A stretch of 64,000 bases of DNA, from positions 168,006,273 to 168,070,272 of the forward strand of contig BTPG01000002.1 of assembly GCA_036245525.1 (NCBI GenBank), in the 5' to 3' direction. The notes beneath the pieces were generated by a model. That model was given only the letters and a program-made list of their open reading frames with translations, had not been told where the DNA came from and made no database searches. Both the position numbers and the translations under genes were made by a program. Below, in pieces: positions 50,302 to 61,909 of the stretch. Numbering within the stretch: position 1 is the stretch's first letter; every line of letters begins with the position of its first letter. This DNA comes from Semisulcospira habei (taxonomy: Eukaryota > Mollusca > Gastropoda > Semisulcospiridae).

Positions 50302-50382
50302 AGACATCACTTTGAATCCAATTTCCTGGGACAGCTAGGGAATATACTATTGCATGTATTGTGCGTCTGTTGCCGAGGTAAT

Positions 50383-50450
50383 GGTTATCCGTCCATGGAC
50401 GGTTTACAGCTAGACGCTCTAACTGTAAACCGTCCATGGACGGATAATCA
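50383..50450. repeat. Singleton hairpin
   Basis: Arms GGTTATCCGTCCATGGACGG and TTTACAG with complement around CTAGACGCTCTAA. CCATGG is itself a dyad in each arm. Confidence 0.8.
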
Positions 50451-50587
50451 GTTGGTTTTTTTTTTAACACTAACAAACGCCTCTGCGATCGCTATATCTC
50501 GGTTACTGGCATCGTCTGTGGTGATAGTTAGGGAGGAGTTGTCTGTGACAGCCTGGACTACGGCGGAGTGTCGCCATTATATCTGTG

Positions 50588-50638
50588 CAGATCTGTGATT
50601 TGGGACCTTACGGCTTCCATAGTAAGGTCCAAAGTCAC
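50588..50638. repeat. Palindromic element family J
   Basis: GTGATTTGGGACCTTACGG and complement GTAAGGTCCAAAGTCAC. Relatives with TCTGTGATT..GGACC occur near 60090 and 62080. Confidence 0.6.
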
Positions 50639-51063
50639 AAAATAACCCACAATTTTCGACGACCGACAGTTTGCCCCCGGTGACCTTGTGTATCGTGACC
50701 TTCACTCAGAAAAAAAAAAAAAAACGGCTGACAGTGCAAATAAGTGGCCCACACGTGCCGTTTGTAGTGGGTCCGAAGTGACGTCGTTAATTGTTCACCC
50801 GGCAAGGTTAGACTACTCTGGATGACATGACAATGAATGATTGCCTCACCCTTGACAATGCACGCCGTTTTTATTGTTTGTGTGTCACCGGCCGGCGCGC
50901 AGGGGTCGGTTTTGACCTACCGCAATGTGATTTTTCTGACCCTTGTGACATGCGGAGACAATATTATTTGTACTCTTCTTTTCGAGAAGTACTCTTCTGT
51001 TACTCTTGTTGACCCTTTTAATTCACAGCCTTAACCCCTTCCGTGCCGGAACACTGCAAAAAT

Positions 51064-51127
51064 TAACACGACGTTAGGGCGGTTCATTATTACTACAGCA
51101 CCGTGGACGTTAAGCCCCGAACTAACC
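51064..51127 (+). mobile_element. 3' fragment of tRNA-derived SINE
   Basis: Only the tail remains: GTTCATTATTACTACAGCAC, CGTGGACGTTAAGCCCCG, AACTAACC, as in the SINE at 13595. It is split by the insertion that follows and resumes at 51455. Confidence 0.8.
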
Positions 51128-51454
51128 GGGTGGGGTTAACTACATTTTAGTTCCCAGGGTCACCCTGGTCAGCCCCACAGGGTGGGGTTTCCCTTCTATT
51201 CTGGGGCATGTGTTTCTGTCTACCCTTGGTCCATTCACCTATATTTTCCTTTTTAAACTCTCCCTAGTGTCTGCGCTGCCTGTAGCTCTTGATATTGGAT
51301 GTGTGTTGCTAAATGGTCTTAGCTTTATTTAGCGTTTTAGACCGGCTGGCGACATACATTCAATATTTTGTTGTTTGTTTTTTTCACAAGCAGCGCAGGC
51401 ACGTCCTGAGAAAGCCTTGTTGCTGTCGGGACGTTAAGCAATGTACGACTACAA
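51128..51454 (+). mobile_element. Short non-autonomous retroelement, copy 2, with TSD
   Basis: Flanked by perfect 12-bp duplications CCCGAACTAACC (51116-51127 and 51455-51466). The body matches the minus strand of 9288-9675 (GTTCCCAGGGTCACCCTGGT, CTTGATATTGGATGTGTG), ending GTCGGGACGTTAAGCAATGT. Inserted into a SINE tail. Confidence 0.88.
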
Positions 51455-51549
51455 CCCGAACTAACCAACCAACTTTAAAAGAGCTGTTTTCACCCCAGAA
51501 AATAGTAAATAGGAGGAGGCATGCCGTGTAAACTGCTTTAGCAGTTGGT

Positions 51550-51600
51550 AAACTCATTCGAGACATGCCGCCTCCGGCAGCACGTCTCGAATGAGTTAAG
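51550..51600. mobile_element. TTAA palindrome family D, internally deleted
   Basis: TAAACTCATTCGAGACATGC to GCACGTCTCGAATGAGTTAA. The central 30 bp of the family is missing symmetrically, so the arms still pair. Confidence 0.85.
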
Positions 51601-51902
51601 GAGAATTTTCCACCTCGGGTTTTATTTGGGTGGGGGGGGGGGGGGGTAAGGATGCACGCGTTCGCGCCCCCCCCCCCCCCCCCCAAATAATACCCTACAC
51701 AGTGAATATTACTCCGTAACCCACTCGACCTCTATTGCTTAAAGCACTGTATTGTCGACGATGCTTATGTAACTTGGAGAGTCATTATAATTACGAGGCG
51801 TCTGACTGGTTAAGGTTAAGTGGTATGCGAAATGCATTTTGTCCAGAGGGCGTGCATAGAATCTGCCCTCTGAAGTCAGAAGAGAATAACCGCATTTTTG
51901 TG

Positions 51903-51943
51903 AAAAGCGAGGTTTTCACTGTATAACAGTGAAAATCTCGCTT
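51903..51943. repeat. Palindromic element family H
   Basis: AAAAGCGAGGTTTTCACTGT and complement; 41-bp hairpin like that at 32703. Confidence 0.78.
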
Positions 51944-51952
51944 ACAAACTGA

Positions 51953-52093
51953 TTAACCTCCTTTACTGCCGAGAACAAGTGAACACTACCCAACTACAAG
52001 AGGAATAGATCCTCATGAGCCCCCGCAGTTGCGGGAGCTCATAAGGATCTGTTCCTCTTGCTGTGTTGAAGGATTTTCGGGGAATATGGCTTA
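51953..52093. mobile_element. TTAA MITE family A (short)
   Basis: TTAACCTCCTTTACTGCCGAG. The hairpin 51993-52061 has GGAA in place of GGCA on both arms. Right end near GGCTTAA. Confidence 0.75.
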
Positions 52094-53803
52094 AACATCT
52101 CAGGACATACTAAGGTACACTTTGAAACCCGATCTTATTGAGTACTGGGAGGGGGGGGGGGAGGGGCGGGGGTGCACGGGTCGGGCTAGCTTATGGACTA
52201 TAAGCGCGCACTCACAACTCACGCACGCATGTGCACGCTTTTAACAATGACTCACATACCACAAATACATTACGCCAGTCAGCTGGGGGTGGGGTGTGTG
52301 GTGGCGTTAGAGTGCTAGAACTGTTGAACGAAGAGGTGAGTTTTGAGGGCGGATTGGAAGGCCGAAGAGGGAGAGGGTTTCTGACGGAGAGAGAATGGGA
52401 GAGTGTTCCAGGTCGATGGACCGCAGGCAGAGAAAGAGCGGGGGCCGAAAGTGCTGAGTTTGGTGCGCGGGGTGTGGAGGCGGAGAGGGTCGGAGGCAAA
52501 GAGGAGAGAGCAGGATGGATTGTAGGGGTGAGGTAAGTTGGAGAGATAGTCGGGAGCGTAGTTGTTGAGAAATTTGTAGCAGAGAGACAGAATCTTGTAT
52601 TGAATGCGTTGGGAGATGGGGAGCCAGTGAAGGAATCTGAGCAGTGATGTGGTCGGATTTCCTTTTTCTGAGGACGAGGCGGGCAGCATTGTTCTGGACG
52701 CGCTGGAGAGTGAAAGTGGTGGAGTGAGGAAGGCCGGAAAGGAGAGAGTTGCAATAGTCAATGCGAGACAAAAATGAGAGAGACAGCAAGTTTGGTGGCG
52801 GCTTCAGTGGTGAGGTATTTTCTAATCTGGCTGATGCGACGGATGTGGAAATAGCATGCCCGGGCAATGGCAGAGACGAAGCTGGTCATGGAAAGAGAGG
52901 AATCGAGGATAACGCCGAGGTTCTTGGCAGTCAGAGAGGGGTATGGGACTGTTGTCGATTTGAAGATGGAGAGAGGAAGGGAGCTGGGAAAGTTTCTGGC
53001 GAGTGCCTACCAGCATGGCTTCTGTTTTGTCGTCATTCAGTTTAAGTTTGTTTGCTGTCTTCCAGTTTTTTACGTCTTCGTAGCAGTCAGCCGTGCGCGT
53101 CAGGAGTAGCTGAATGTTGTCGGGTTTGTCTTTGTCTAGTAGTTGTGTGTATCGTCAGCGTAGAGGTGATGGTGTTGTGATGAGACTGGATAATGTTAGA
53201 CAGAGGAGAGGTGTAGAGTGTGAAAAGGACCGGAACCAGGACGGACCCCTGTGGAACTCCGCAGGAGAGCCTGACTGGGTGGGAAGAGACGCCGTCGATG
53301 ATGACGGACTGCTGTCTGTCGGAGAGGTAGGAAAAAAATCAGGGGTGAGCAGAGTCAGTGATGCCGAAGGAGTGGTGAAGGCGGTGGAGGAGGATAGAGT
53401 GATCAATAGTGTTAAAGTCGGCAGAGAGATCGAGTAGCGTAAGAAGGGAGATGTTGCCTGAGTCAGTTGAGAGAAGAAGATCGTTCAGGATACTTACAAG
53501 GGCTGTTTCAGTGCTGTGATGTTTGCGATAGGCAGACTGGAAGGGACTGAGGAGATTGTTGACGGCGAGGTGAAGGTTGAGCTGGCTGAGGACAACCTTC
53601 TCAAGTAGCTTGGACAGAAAAGTGAGATTGGAGACTGGGCGATTGTTCTTGAGTTTGTTTGGCTTGAGGTTTTGTTTTTTTTTAGGAGAGGAGGAACGAT
53701 GGCTGACTTAATTTAAAGATATCGGGGACGAAGCCATTTTCTAGAGATGTGTTGATGATATCAGTAATGAAGGGCAAAAGTTTAGGAAGGCCATCACGGT
53801 AGA

Positions 53804-56800
53804 AACTCCGCCATGACCGATCCCAAGCCCGGGTGAAAAAGGAGGAAGGTAAAAACCCTTACGCTACAGAAACCAAAGCAACAGAAGAATCCAATCAGCG
53901 CTTGAATCAGGGAGATGCCTCTACAGGAGGACAGATAACGCAGGTTGGTGAAAGCCTCACGGAAGCCAACCAGCCGAAAAGAATCTCCTGACGATGAAAG
54001 CAACAACAAAGATAGGAACTTGGAACGTACGAACCATGTATAAAATTGGAAAAGCAGCTCAAGTGGCAAGTGAGATGAAAAGATACAACATCCAAGTACT
54101 AGGAATTTGTGAGAGCAGATGGAATGAGTCTGGCATGACTACACTTGCCAGCGGAGAGAAAATCCTCTACTCGGGACATGCAGACGAGAACCACAACCAC
54201 ACAGAAGGAGTTGCCATCATGATGTCCCCAGTAGCAACCAGAGCCCTTATGGAATGGCAGCCAGTCTCCTCTAGAATCATGACAGCAAGATTCAACTCCA
54301 AGGGGAGAAAAGTTAAAGTCATCCAATGCTACTCGCCTACAAACGACGCTGGTGAAGAGGCAAAAGAAAAATTCTACAATTCTCTCCAGACAGTAGTTAA
54401 CGAGTTACTAAACAGAGACATCAAGATGCTGATGGGTGACCTGAATGCCAAGATAGGGAAAGACAACCTTGGAAAAGTAATTGATCATGGGAACCCAGGC
54501 CCTTGCAGCAATGAATGAAAATGGCGAGCTTTTCACGGACTTTTGCGCTTTTAATGACCTGGTCATTGGCGGCAGTGTATTCAAGCACAAAGACATCCAC
54601 AAAGAAACCTGGATCTCACCAGACGGCAACACCAAAAACCAGATAGACACCATCACTATCTCTAGAAGCCTGCAAGACACAAGAGCCCAACGAGGGGCAG
54701 ACGTAGCCTCAGACCACCACTTGGTGATTGGAACCATCAAAGTCAAGCTACGAGCTTTAAGACACATAGCCAACCGACCTCACATAAAGTTTAACACCCA
54801 GCGGCTGAAGGAAAAAGACTACAGAGACACCTTTTTAACCTCCCTGAAGAACAGATTTGAAGCCTTGAACTTGGTGACCGAAGAAACACCCCTGGAAGAA
54901 CACTGGAGTTCCTTAAGAGACACACTGACAGGCACATGCCAAGAAGTGTTGGGCAAAAGAGAATGGACAACTAAGGAATGGCTCTCCAGTGACACATGAC
55001 AGCTGATAAAGAACAGAAGAGAAATCAAGCAACAGATCAACAGCAACAAGAACGAAGAGGAAAGAAAATTCTTCGAGATAAATTTACCCAAATGAACAAG
55101 AAAGTTAAGAAAAGTGCCAGGAAAGACAAGAGGCTCTTTTATGACGCGCTAGCGTCAGAGGCGGAGCAGGCAGCAGGAAAGAGGGACCTCAGCACTCTGT
55201 ACAAGGACCCTCTCAACCAAAAAGACGAACGTGGACAAACCGGTTAAAGACAGAGAAGGAAATCCCATCAGCAAAGGGCAAGACCAGAGACAACGATGGG
55301 CTGAAGACTTTGGGGAACTTCTAAATCGCCCCCCACCATCTGTGAGACCAGACATCCCCCTTGCAGACTCACCGCTCAAAGTCAACACCAACCCTCCCAC
55401 GAAAGCAAAAATCCTAAAAGCTTTGAAAACCCTGAAAAATGGGAAAGCATCCGGCCCAGATGGAATTCCCCCAGAGGAGCTCAAGGTAGACCTTTCAGTC
55501 ACAGTCAGCATGCTGCTGCCTCTACTGCAGAAGGTCTGGAGGGAAGGAAGAGTACCAGCAGATTGGAAAAAGGGACACCTGGTAAAACTTCTCAAGAAAG
55601 GAGACCTAGGATCCTGCAAGAACTGGCGCGGCATCATGCTACTGTCAGTACCTAGCAAAGTACTGACCCGCATTATCCTCAACCGGCTGAAAGACGCAGT
55701 GGAAGAAAAACTTAGACCAGAACAAGCTGGCTTCAGGAAAGACAAGTCGTGTACAGATTAAATAGCAACGCTCCGTATCATAATCGAACAAGCCTTGGAG
55801 TGGCAGTCTACGCTGTACCTCAACTTCATCGACTTTAGCCAAGCGTTCGATAGTGTAAAAGAGAAACCATATGGCAGCTCCTCCATCACTATGGAATCCC
55901 TTATAGTTTCACTACCCTGATCCAGCAACTTTATGAAGGCGCCACCTGCCAAGTTATCCACAATGGCAAACTGACAGAGGACTTTGAGGTGAAAACAGGA
56001 GTCCGACAAGGATGTATGCTCTCCCCAATGATCTTCCTGTTAGTGGTCGACTGGGTGATGCGACAGGCAACTAAAACAGGAAAAAACCCGGAATCCAGTG
56101 GTCCCTGAATCAGTTTCTTGAGGACCTGGACTTTGCGGACGACTTGTGTCTGATGTCCCAGAAATGCCAACATATGCAACAGAAAACCGACAACCTGGCC
56201 CAAGAAGCATCCAAGACTGGACTGCAGATCAACCTGGAGAAGACTGAAACCATGACCCTGTTCAAGAAGCAGCAGAAGCTAATCACCCTTGGAGACAGCG
56301 AGCTGAAAGAAGTTACCTCTTTCACTTACCTGGGCAGCATTGTATCAGCAACAGGTGGTTCTGACGAGGACATCAAAGCCAGAATCGGGAAAGCGAAATA
56401 CGCCTTTATTACCCTGAGACCAGTCTGGAGGTCAACATCCCTGTCTGTCCGGAACAAGATACGAATTTTCAACAGCAACGTTAAGTCTGTCCTCCTCTAT
56501 GGCTCAGAGACCTGGAGGGTCACCAACACCATAACCAACAAGCTCCAAGTATTCGTCAACGGCTGCCTTCGCAACATACTGAAGATCAGGTGGACAGACA
56601 AAATAAAGAATACCGATTTGTGGCAGCGGACAAACCAAGATCCCATCGACCAGCAGATTGCCAGGTGGAAATGGCGATGGATAGGACACACCCTGCGGAA
56701 ACCCCAACAGGACATCATCCGGCAGGCTTTGCAGTGGAACCCTCAGGGAAAGAGACCGGTCGGTCGCCCTAAGAAGGAGGAGAAGATCATGTGAAGAGGC

Positions 56801-56922
56801 AATGAAGAGCTGCAACCTGTCGTGGGGTGAACTGAAAAAGGCTGCCCAGAATCGAGTGCGCTGGAGGACTGTTTGCAGAGGTCCTTTGTTCCACGAGGAA
56901 TCCAAGGAATTAAGCAAGTAAG
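53804..56922 (+). mobile_element. RTE-like LINE, near full length, nested, 12-bp TSD
   Basis: Flanked by CATCACGGTAGA (53792-53803 and 56923-56934). Endonuclease from 53994: GTWNVRTMYKIGKAAQVA, ICESRWNESGM, LMGDLNAKIG, then DHHLVIGTI. RT: KNGKASGPDGIPPEELK, NWRGIMLLSVPSKVL, FIDFSQAFDSV, GVRQGCMLSPMIF and catalytic FADD (DFADDLCLMSQ). The C-terminal region contains LYGSETWRVT and WKWRWIGHTLRKP. Frameshifts near 54490, 54998 and 55240 and stops near 55760 inactivate it. The tail is TAAGCAAGTAAG. Confidence 0.92.
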
Positions 56923-57420
56923 CATCACGGTAGAGAGAAGCCGGAATAAAGTCTAGTTTACAGGTTTTAAAAAGAGGTGGTCGGGAGGGCTAGGCTGAGA
57001 AGGTAGAGTATCGGGTGTGTTACGCAGAGTTTGGATTTTGTCAGAGAAATAGGTGGAAAAGGCGGACGGGAGTTCTTCTTTGCTGTGTGTGTTGGGGAGA
57101 GGAGAGTCTTTAGATGTGCCTAAGAGTGTATTCATGGTAGCGTAGAGAGTTTTGGAAGAAGTGGATTCCAGGATTTTGTTTTGAAGGTGTTTGCGTTTGG
57201 CATCGGAGATCATTCTTCAGACTTTGGATCTGGCGGTTGGAAGATCTGTCTGTGAACGGTGAGATCGGATGAGCACCAGCGGCGTTCCGCTTGTCTGCGC
57301 TCGCGCTTGGCCTTAGCTATCTCGTGGGTGAGCCAAGGGGAGGGGAGTTGGTCAGGCATGGAGCAGGTGGTGACAGGGGCGTAAGTGTCTAGGATTTTTC
57401 GAAAGGAGGAATCGAAGTGT

Positions 57421-57460
57421 GATGCAAGATCAGGAGGGGGGAGGGGGGGGGGGGGGGTCC
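57421..57460. repeat. G-run within LINE
   Basis: GGAGGGGGGAGG-type homopolymer interrupting the LINE frame. Confidence 0.8.
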
Positions 57461-58254
57461 AAGAGAAGGTCGACAGCTTCGTCAAAGAAGCTCTCTCGGT
57501 TGACAGATTTTAGTTTGTGACGAGAGACAAGGAGTTTGGGTTTGTATAGGGGAGGTAGGTTGAGGGAGACGAGAATAGCGAAGTGGTCAGAGGGGAGCAA
57601 AGAGGAGATGTCAGTCAAGAAAGAGTTGATCGGAGGTGCGGGTGATGATCCAATCGAGGGTGTGCCCGAGACGGTGGGTGGGTTTAGTGATGTGTTGTGC
57701 AAGATTGTGATTTGAAAGTGACGTGCAAAGGTGTTTTGTGTCAGGGTGGTCAGATTTGTCAAAGTGAACGTTGAAATCACCAAGAAGGATGTGTTTTCCG
57801 GATCGTGTGCTGTAGTGGTGTAGGAGGAGTTCGAACTCAGTGAAGAACATAGAGTTGGTTTTGTTTTGAGAGTGGGGGGAGGGGGGGGGGGGCGATAGAT
57901 ACACGAGAAGATGACTGACAGACTGGCTAGGGAGTGTTGCTACGGCCTCGACAGATTCAAAGGAGGGATGAGCGAAGGGGAGAGACTGAGAGAAGGAGAG
58001 GTGAGCGGAAAGATAGTCCCTATAGACGATGGCAATGCCACCCCCTCTGTAAACGCGCGGAAATGAGGCCAGGCGGTAGCCACTCGGACTGACGCTGGCG
58101 ATGATGGGTTCGTCGCCAGCTGGGCGAAGCCACGTTTCTGTGATCACAACATCTAGGTCATTGACTAAAATAAAATCTGAAATCACATCGGCTTTGCCAT
58201 CTTTGCAGACAGACTGTGCACTGAACAGGCACAGTTTCAGGTTGGATGAGGCAG

Positions 58255-59090
58255 GAGAAGAAGAGGAAGAAGAAACGGACGAAGAAGAGGACGAAGGAGG
58301 AGGAGGGGGTGAGGGGGGAAAGAGGGTGGAGGGGGAGGGAGGGGTAAAGAAAAAGATGAGGAAGAAGAGGAAAAAGAACCGGACGAAGAAGACGAAGGAG
58401 GAGAAGGGGGGTGAGGGGGGAAAGGGGGTGGAGGCGAAGGGAGGGGAGAAGGAAAAGATGAGGAAGAAGAACCGGGCGACGAAGAGGACGAAGAAGGAGG
58501 AGGGGAATGAGGGGGGAAAGAGGGGCGAGGGGGAGGGAGGGGAGAAGGAAAAGATGAAGAAGAGGAAGAAGAACCGGGCGACGAATAGGACGAAGAAGGA
58601 TTAGGGGAAAGAGGGGGGAAGAACCGGGCGACGAAGAGGACGAAGGAGGAGAAGGGGGCTGAGGGGGGAAAGAGGGTGGAGGCGAAGGGAGGGGAGAAGG
58701 AAAAGATGAGGAAGAAGAACCGTGCGATGAAGAGGACGAAGAAGGAGGACGGGAATGAGGGGGGAAAGAGGGGGGAGGGAGGAGGGGGGTGAGGGGGGAA
58801 AGAGGAACGAGGGGGGGGGGAGGGGAGAAGGAAAAGACGAGGAAGGGGGGGGGGAGGGTGAAGGAAAGGAGAAAGGGGGAGGAGAAGAAGACGAGGGGGG
58901 AAAAGCGGAGGAAGGAGAAGGGGGTGTTGGGGGGGAGAGGGAGGGGGAGAGGGAGAGGAAGGAGGCAGTTCGGAAGGGGAAGGAGAAACGAGGAAGAGAA
59001 AAAGGAAATGGGAGAAGAATAGTGGGAGGGGAAGGGGGAGAAGACAAAGACAAGGGGAAGGGGGAGGCGGACGAGGTGAGGGGTATTGGA
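58255..59090. repeat. Homopurine minisatellite, about 100-bp unit
   Basis: Plus strand almost only A/G, with degenerate units marked by GAACCGGGCGACGAAGAGGA at about 58375, 58469, 58573, 58622 and 58717. On the minus strand it encodes long Pro/Ser runs in the LINE's 5' reading frame. Confidence 0.85.
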
Positions 59091-59280
59091 AAAGAAGAAG
59101 TGTGTGTTTGTGTGTGTGGCGGTGAGTTGCGCCATCTGCATGTTCCGCCCCTGCGGCCTCTCTTTCGCGGTCGGATGCCGCGTAACGCGTCTTCGACAAT
59201 GTCCGCACCGGCCGCGCAATTGGTGGCGTGGCGGCGTAAAAGTAGCAGTTGTTGGCGAGTGTATTTGTGTATTTGATGAG

Positions 59281-59340
59281 CATGATTGATCGTGAGAACG
59301 AGGGGGGGGGGGGGAGAACGAGGGGGGGGGGGGAGGGGGG
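59281..59340. repeat. G-runs
   Basis: Two runs of 11-13 G within an AACGAGG repeat. Confidence 0.9.
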
Positions 59341-59392
59341 GACGGAAGGCGAGGAGAGGGTGCTGAATGATGGACAGGAGAAAATGTGCACT

Positions 59393-59397
<5 letters not shown>

Positions 59398-59470
<73 letters not shown>
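59398..59470. repeat. (GT)n microsatellite
   Basis: About 36 GT units. Confidence 0.95.
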
Positions 59471-59471
<1 letters not shown>

Positions 59472-60180
59472 AACAAACACATTTAAAAACAGTCCCAGTT
59501 AGACAGCAGCAAAACCAGACACAGACGCCGAAATGGGAAAGACAAAATGGCGACGGGAAAGAAAATTTAAATGAAGCAGCACACGCAATACCAGTAGAAC
59601 AGCAAGAACACGAACAGCAACACAATACATCCAGCAAAAGTGACAGACAAACTCACTCAAGAAACACTTTACACATACACAAGCAACAACAACAAAGCAA
59701 CACAAGGATAAGGAACACACGTGTGCGACGCTGAAGTCCTCGGCGACGACACGCTCTGCTGAGCAGTGACCCACGCTACGGAAAAAGCAAAGATAGTGAC
59801 GTGAGCAAAGTTAAAACGACAAAACGCTATTCAATATGATACCACTCGAACAGCAACCAGATCCGACGAAAATAAACTTACAATCTTCATCAGAGCACTC
59901 ATGCATGACACTTAGCAGACTTTCTGCACGGCAAAAACACAGTACATCCAACGAAAATCACGTATATTCTGGGAGCGAATCCACAAGTTTGTCGCACAAA
60001 TCCAAGATGGGACCAAGTTTCGTGCCCTCTGACTACCTGAAGGACGGGAATGAAACCTGATTGACGTGGAGTTAGAAATAAAATGTAAACTGGTACGGCC
60101 TGCGGCCGTACGGTCCGAAATCACAGACCTCACCAGCTCACACATCTGTCGACTCAATGAGCAGTGAAACGTTTTGGCGA
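59471..60180. other. CA-rich spacer, nothing firm
   Basis: Possibly part of the LINE 5' region. A family J-like dyad (GGTACGGCCTGCGGCCGTAC) is at 60090-60118. No gene recognised. Confidence 0.4.
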
Positions 60181-60265
60181 TGAATGCACAGCCGAAATTT
60201 ACAGTTGAAGGGTAGATTCTGATCAATAATGATGCCTGATCCGAGTTCAAAGCTTAGTGCTATGA

Positions 60266-60335
60266 GAAGGCGCCAAGCTAATCTGGCACTATCTCAGTGT
60301 GACCTAACATGCACGGTCTATCCATCTCCCGATAT
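60266..60335. repeat. Family B right half
   Basis: AGGCGCCAAGCTAATCTGGC, ACTATC and CGGTCTATCCATCTCCC. The left arm is lost. Confidence 0.7.
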
Positions 60336-60339
60336 CGAT

Positions 60340-60745
60340 ATTTAGGCCCCGCAGTCTTCAGTCTTCAAACTTTTTTTAAAAAAAATAATTAAGTATTCCA
60401 AATGCACGACTGATATCGGCACTCAGTCTTTCATTTTCTTTTATTTTTTCTTCTTTGCTTATGGGCATACCACCTCGTAACCTGTCCTGAGAAAAAAGAA
60501 ACTGGTTATAACAACTACCAATTGATCGATATTTGAGAATCTCCTTTGACAATAATTATTCAGCTAGGCTTGGGCCAAGTTATTGAAAAACGTTTGTCTT
60601 GTTTACATATCGTCAGTACAAAGAGGTCAGATCACAGCGACCAAACACACATGAGCCAGGTCACTCGTGTTTGTTCAACCATATGGTCGGAAATGAGCAT
60701 ATGAATGTCAATATTAGCTAGTACCATTAAAACGAGTGAGAAAGA
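60340..60745. other. AT-rich, nothing recognised
   Basis: No coding or repeat signal seen. Confidence 0.4.
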
Positions 60746-60747
60746 AA

Positions 60748-60892
60748 TGAACCCCTTCAGTGTCAGGAAAATGCGATCACCACTCAGCTGCAAGAGGTAA
60801 AAAACCTCATGAGATCTCGCGCGTTAATATTTGTTTTCCTTGGACGGATAGGGTTAACTGGCGTTGAATATCCGCTGGCAATGAAAGGGTGA
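60748..60892. mobile_element. TTAA-type MITE family A with core lost
   Basis: Ends ATGAACCCCTTCAGTGTCAG and GCTGGCAATGAAAGGGTGAA are family A. The hairpin is reduced to GCAAGAGGTAAAAAACCTCA with no right arm. Confidence 0.7.
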
Positions 60893-60953
60893 AAAGCGAC
60901 GGGTCAAAACTTGGCGGCAATAGTGTTCACATATTTTTTGCAAAGTCGGCAGT

Positions 60954-61050
60954 GCTCTCTCTCTCTCTCTGTCTCTGTCTGTCAGTCTGTCTGTCTGTCT
61001 CTGTCTCTCTTTCTCCCCCGCAGCCCTCGCCCCTGTCTCTCTTTCTCTCT
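60954..61050. repeat. (CT)/(CTGT) microsatellite
   Basis: CTCTCT, CTGTCTGT and CTCT blocks. Confidence 0.95.
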
Positions 61051-61142
61051 CTATGTGGCAAGTTTAAAAACAGGTTTGTGCAAACGAAAACCGTGACCAG
61101 ACCAACTGAAAAGGCGTCTGCACGGGTGTAAAATGCAAAAGA

Positions 61143-61245
61143 AATTTCCAACAAAGAAAGAAACATGTTTAAAAAGGACAAATACAACAATCATTTCATT
61201 GTGTTGTACTTGTCCTTTCTAAACGCGATTTCTTCTTTGTTAATA
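61143..61245. repeat. Singleton palindrome
   Basis: AACAAAGAAAGAAACATG, TTTAAAAAGGACAAATACAA and partial complements around ATCATTTCATTGTG. Confidence 0.7.
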
Positions 61246-61326
61246 TTTTCTGTTGAAAACTTTGACCATTGCGAAATAAAAGATATTTAAAAAAGTGTTT
61301 AATTGTTTATTGTTTGCTTTAAAAAT

Positions 61327-61338
61327 TCTCTCTCTCTC

Positions 61339-61396
<58 letters not shown>

Positions 61397-61433
61397 CCTC
61401 CCTCCCTCCCTATATATCTCTCTCTCCCTCCCT

Positions 61434-61463
<30 letters not shown>
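61327..61463. repeat. (CT)n/(CTCC)n microsatellite
   Basis: CT blocks with two CCCT blocks and a TATATA interruption. Confidence 0.95.
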
Positions 61464-61464
<1 letters not shown>

Positions 61465-61517
61465 GTGACTAGCGAAGCTATCATTTATGCGTGAAAAAAA
61501 TATCGCTATCGTTATTG

Positions 61518-61650
61518 TTAACCCTTTTTCCCCCGTAGCGTGTAACAGGTTGCAAATTACCGCTTTCATCTGCACAGCCAAATGCAGGGGACAGATCAGC
61601 CGTGATCTATCAAGGTCGATCCATCTCACTTCATGCGTCTTGTAAACAGT
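61518..61650. repeat. Family B element without its hairpin core
   Basis: GTTAACCCTTTTTCCCCC at the left, then CAGCCGTGATCTATCAAGG joined directly to TCGATCCATCTCAC. The left and right flanks are present but the whole GCCAGATT hairpin is gone. Confidence 0.65.
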
Positions 61651-61843
61651 GCTTAGCACACAACTCTAACTCTGTGCGCCACTAAGTACTGACTGTGGCT
61701 TCAAAAGTCAAAAGGGTAGACCTGCAGATAACTGTTTCGTTTGACATTTGCTGCATCTGCCCTTCACCAGGGAAAGTTTGATGTCTGCGGTAATCTGATC
61801 AGATGATGTCTTAATGCCAAGCCGCAACCAGCCACTTCCAGCT

Positions 61844-61909
61844 GCAAGAGGCATAAATCTTTATGAGCCCCCGCAATTGCGGGGGATCATAAAACTCTAT
61901 GCCTCTTGC
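61844..61909. repeat. Family A hairpin
   Basis: GCAAGAGGCATAAATCTTTA and complement-like TAAAACTCTATGCCTCTTGC with the CCCCCGCAATTGCGGGGG turn. Confidence 0.82.

Larger units (their letters stand above)
52205..59280 (-). mobile_element. L2/CR1-like LINE, split by another LINE
   Basis: Minus strand. Endonuclease domain from about 58250 to 57430: NLKLCLFSAQSV, ITETWLRP, GGGIAIVYRD and LLGDFNVHFDKSDHPDTKHL, ending DWIITR. Linker 57480-56935 contains FSTYFSDKIQTLR. The element is interrupted at 56922-53804 and resumes with RT (CGVPQGSVLVPVLF near 53270). The C-terminal region is 52867-52307 (LHWLPISQRIQYKILSL, GPSTWNTLP). Several frameshifts. Upstream of the endonuclease, 58255-59090 is a pyrimidine-rich (minus strand) expansion. 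The 5' end is not defined. Confidence 0.88.

Noticed and set aside
52231..52536. Plus-strand frames opposite the L2-like LINE
   Set aside because: They are antisense shadows of the LINE C-terminal coding region.
58237..59637. A 466-codon Pro/Ser-rich minus-strand frame
   Set aside because: It is the pyrimidine strand of a homopurine minisatellite and a GT repeat. Open in several frames at once, so low complexity and not a protein gene.
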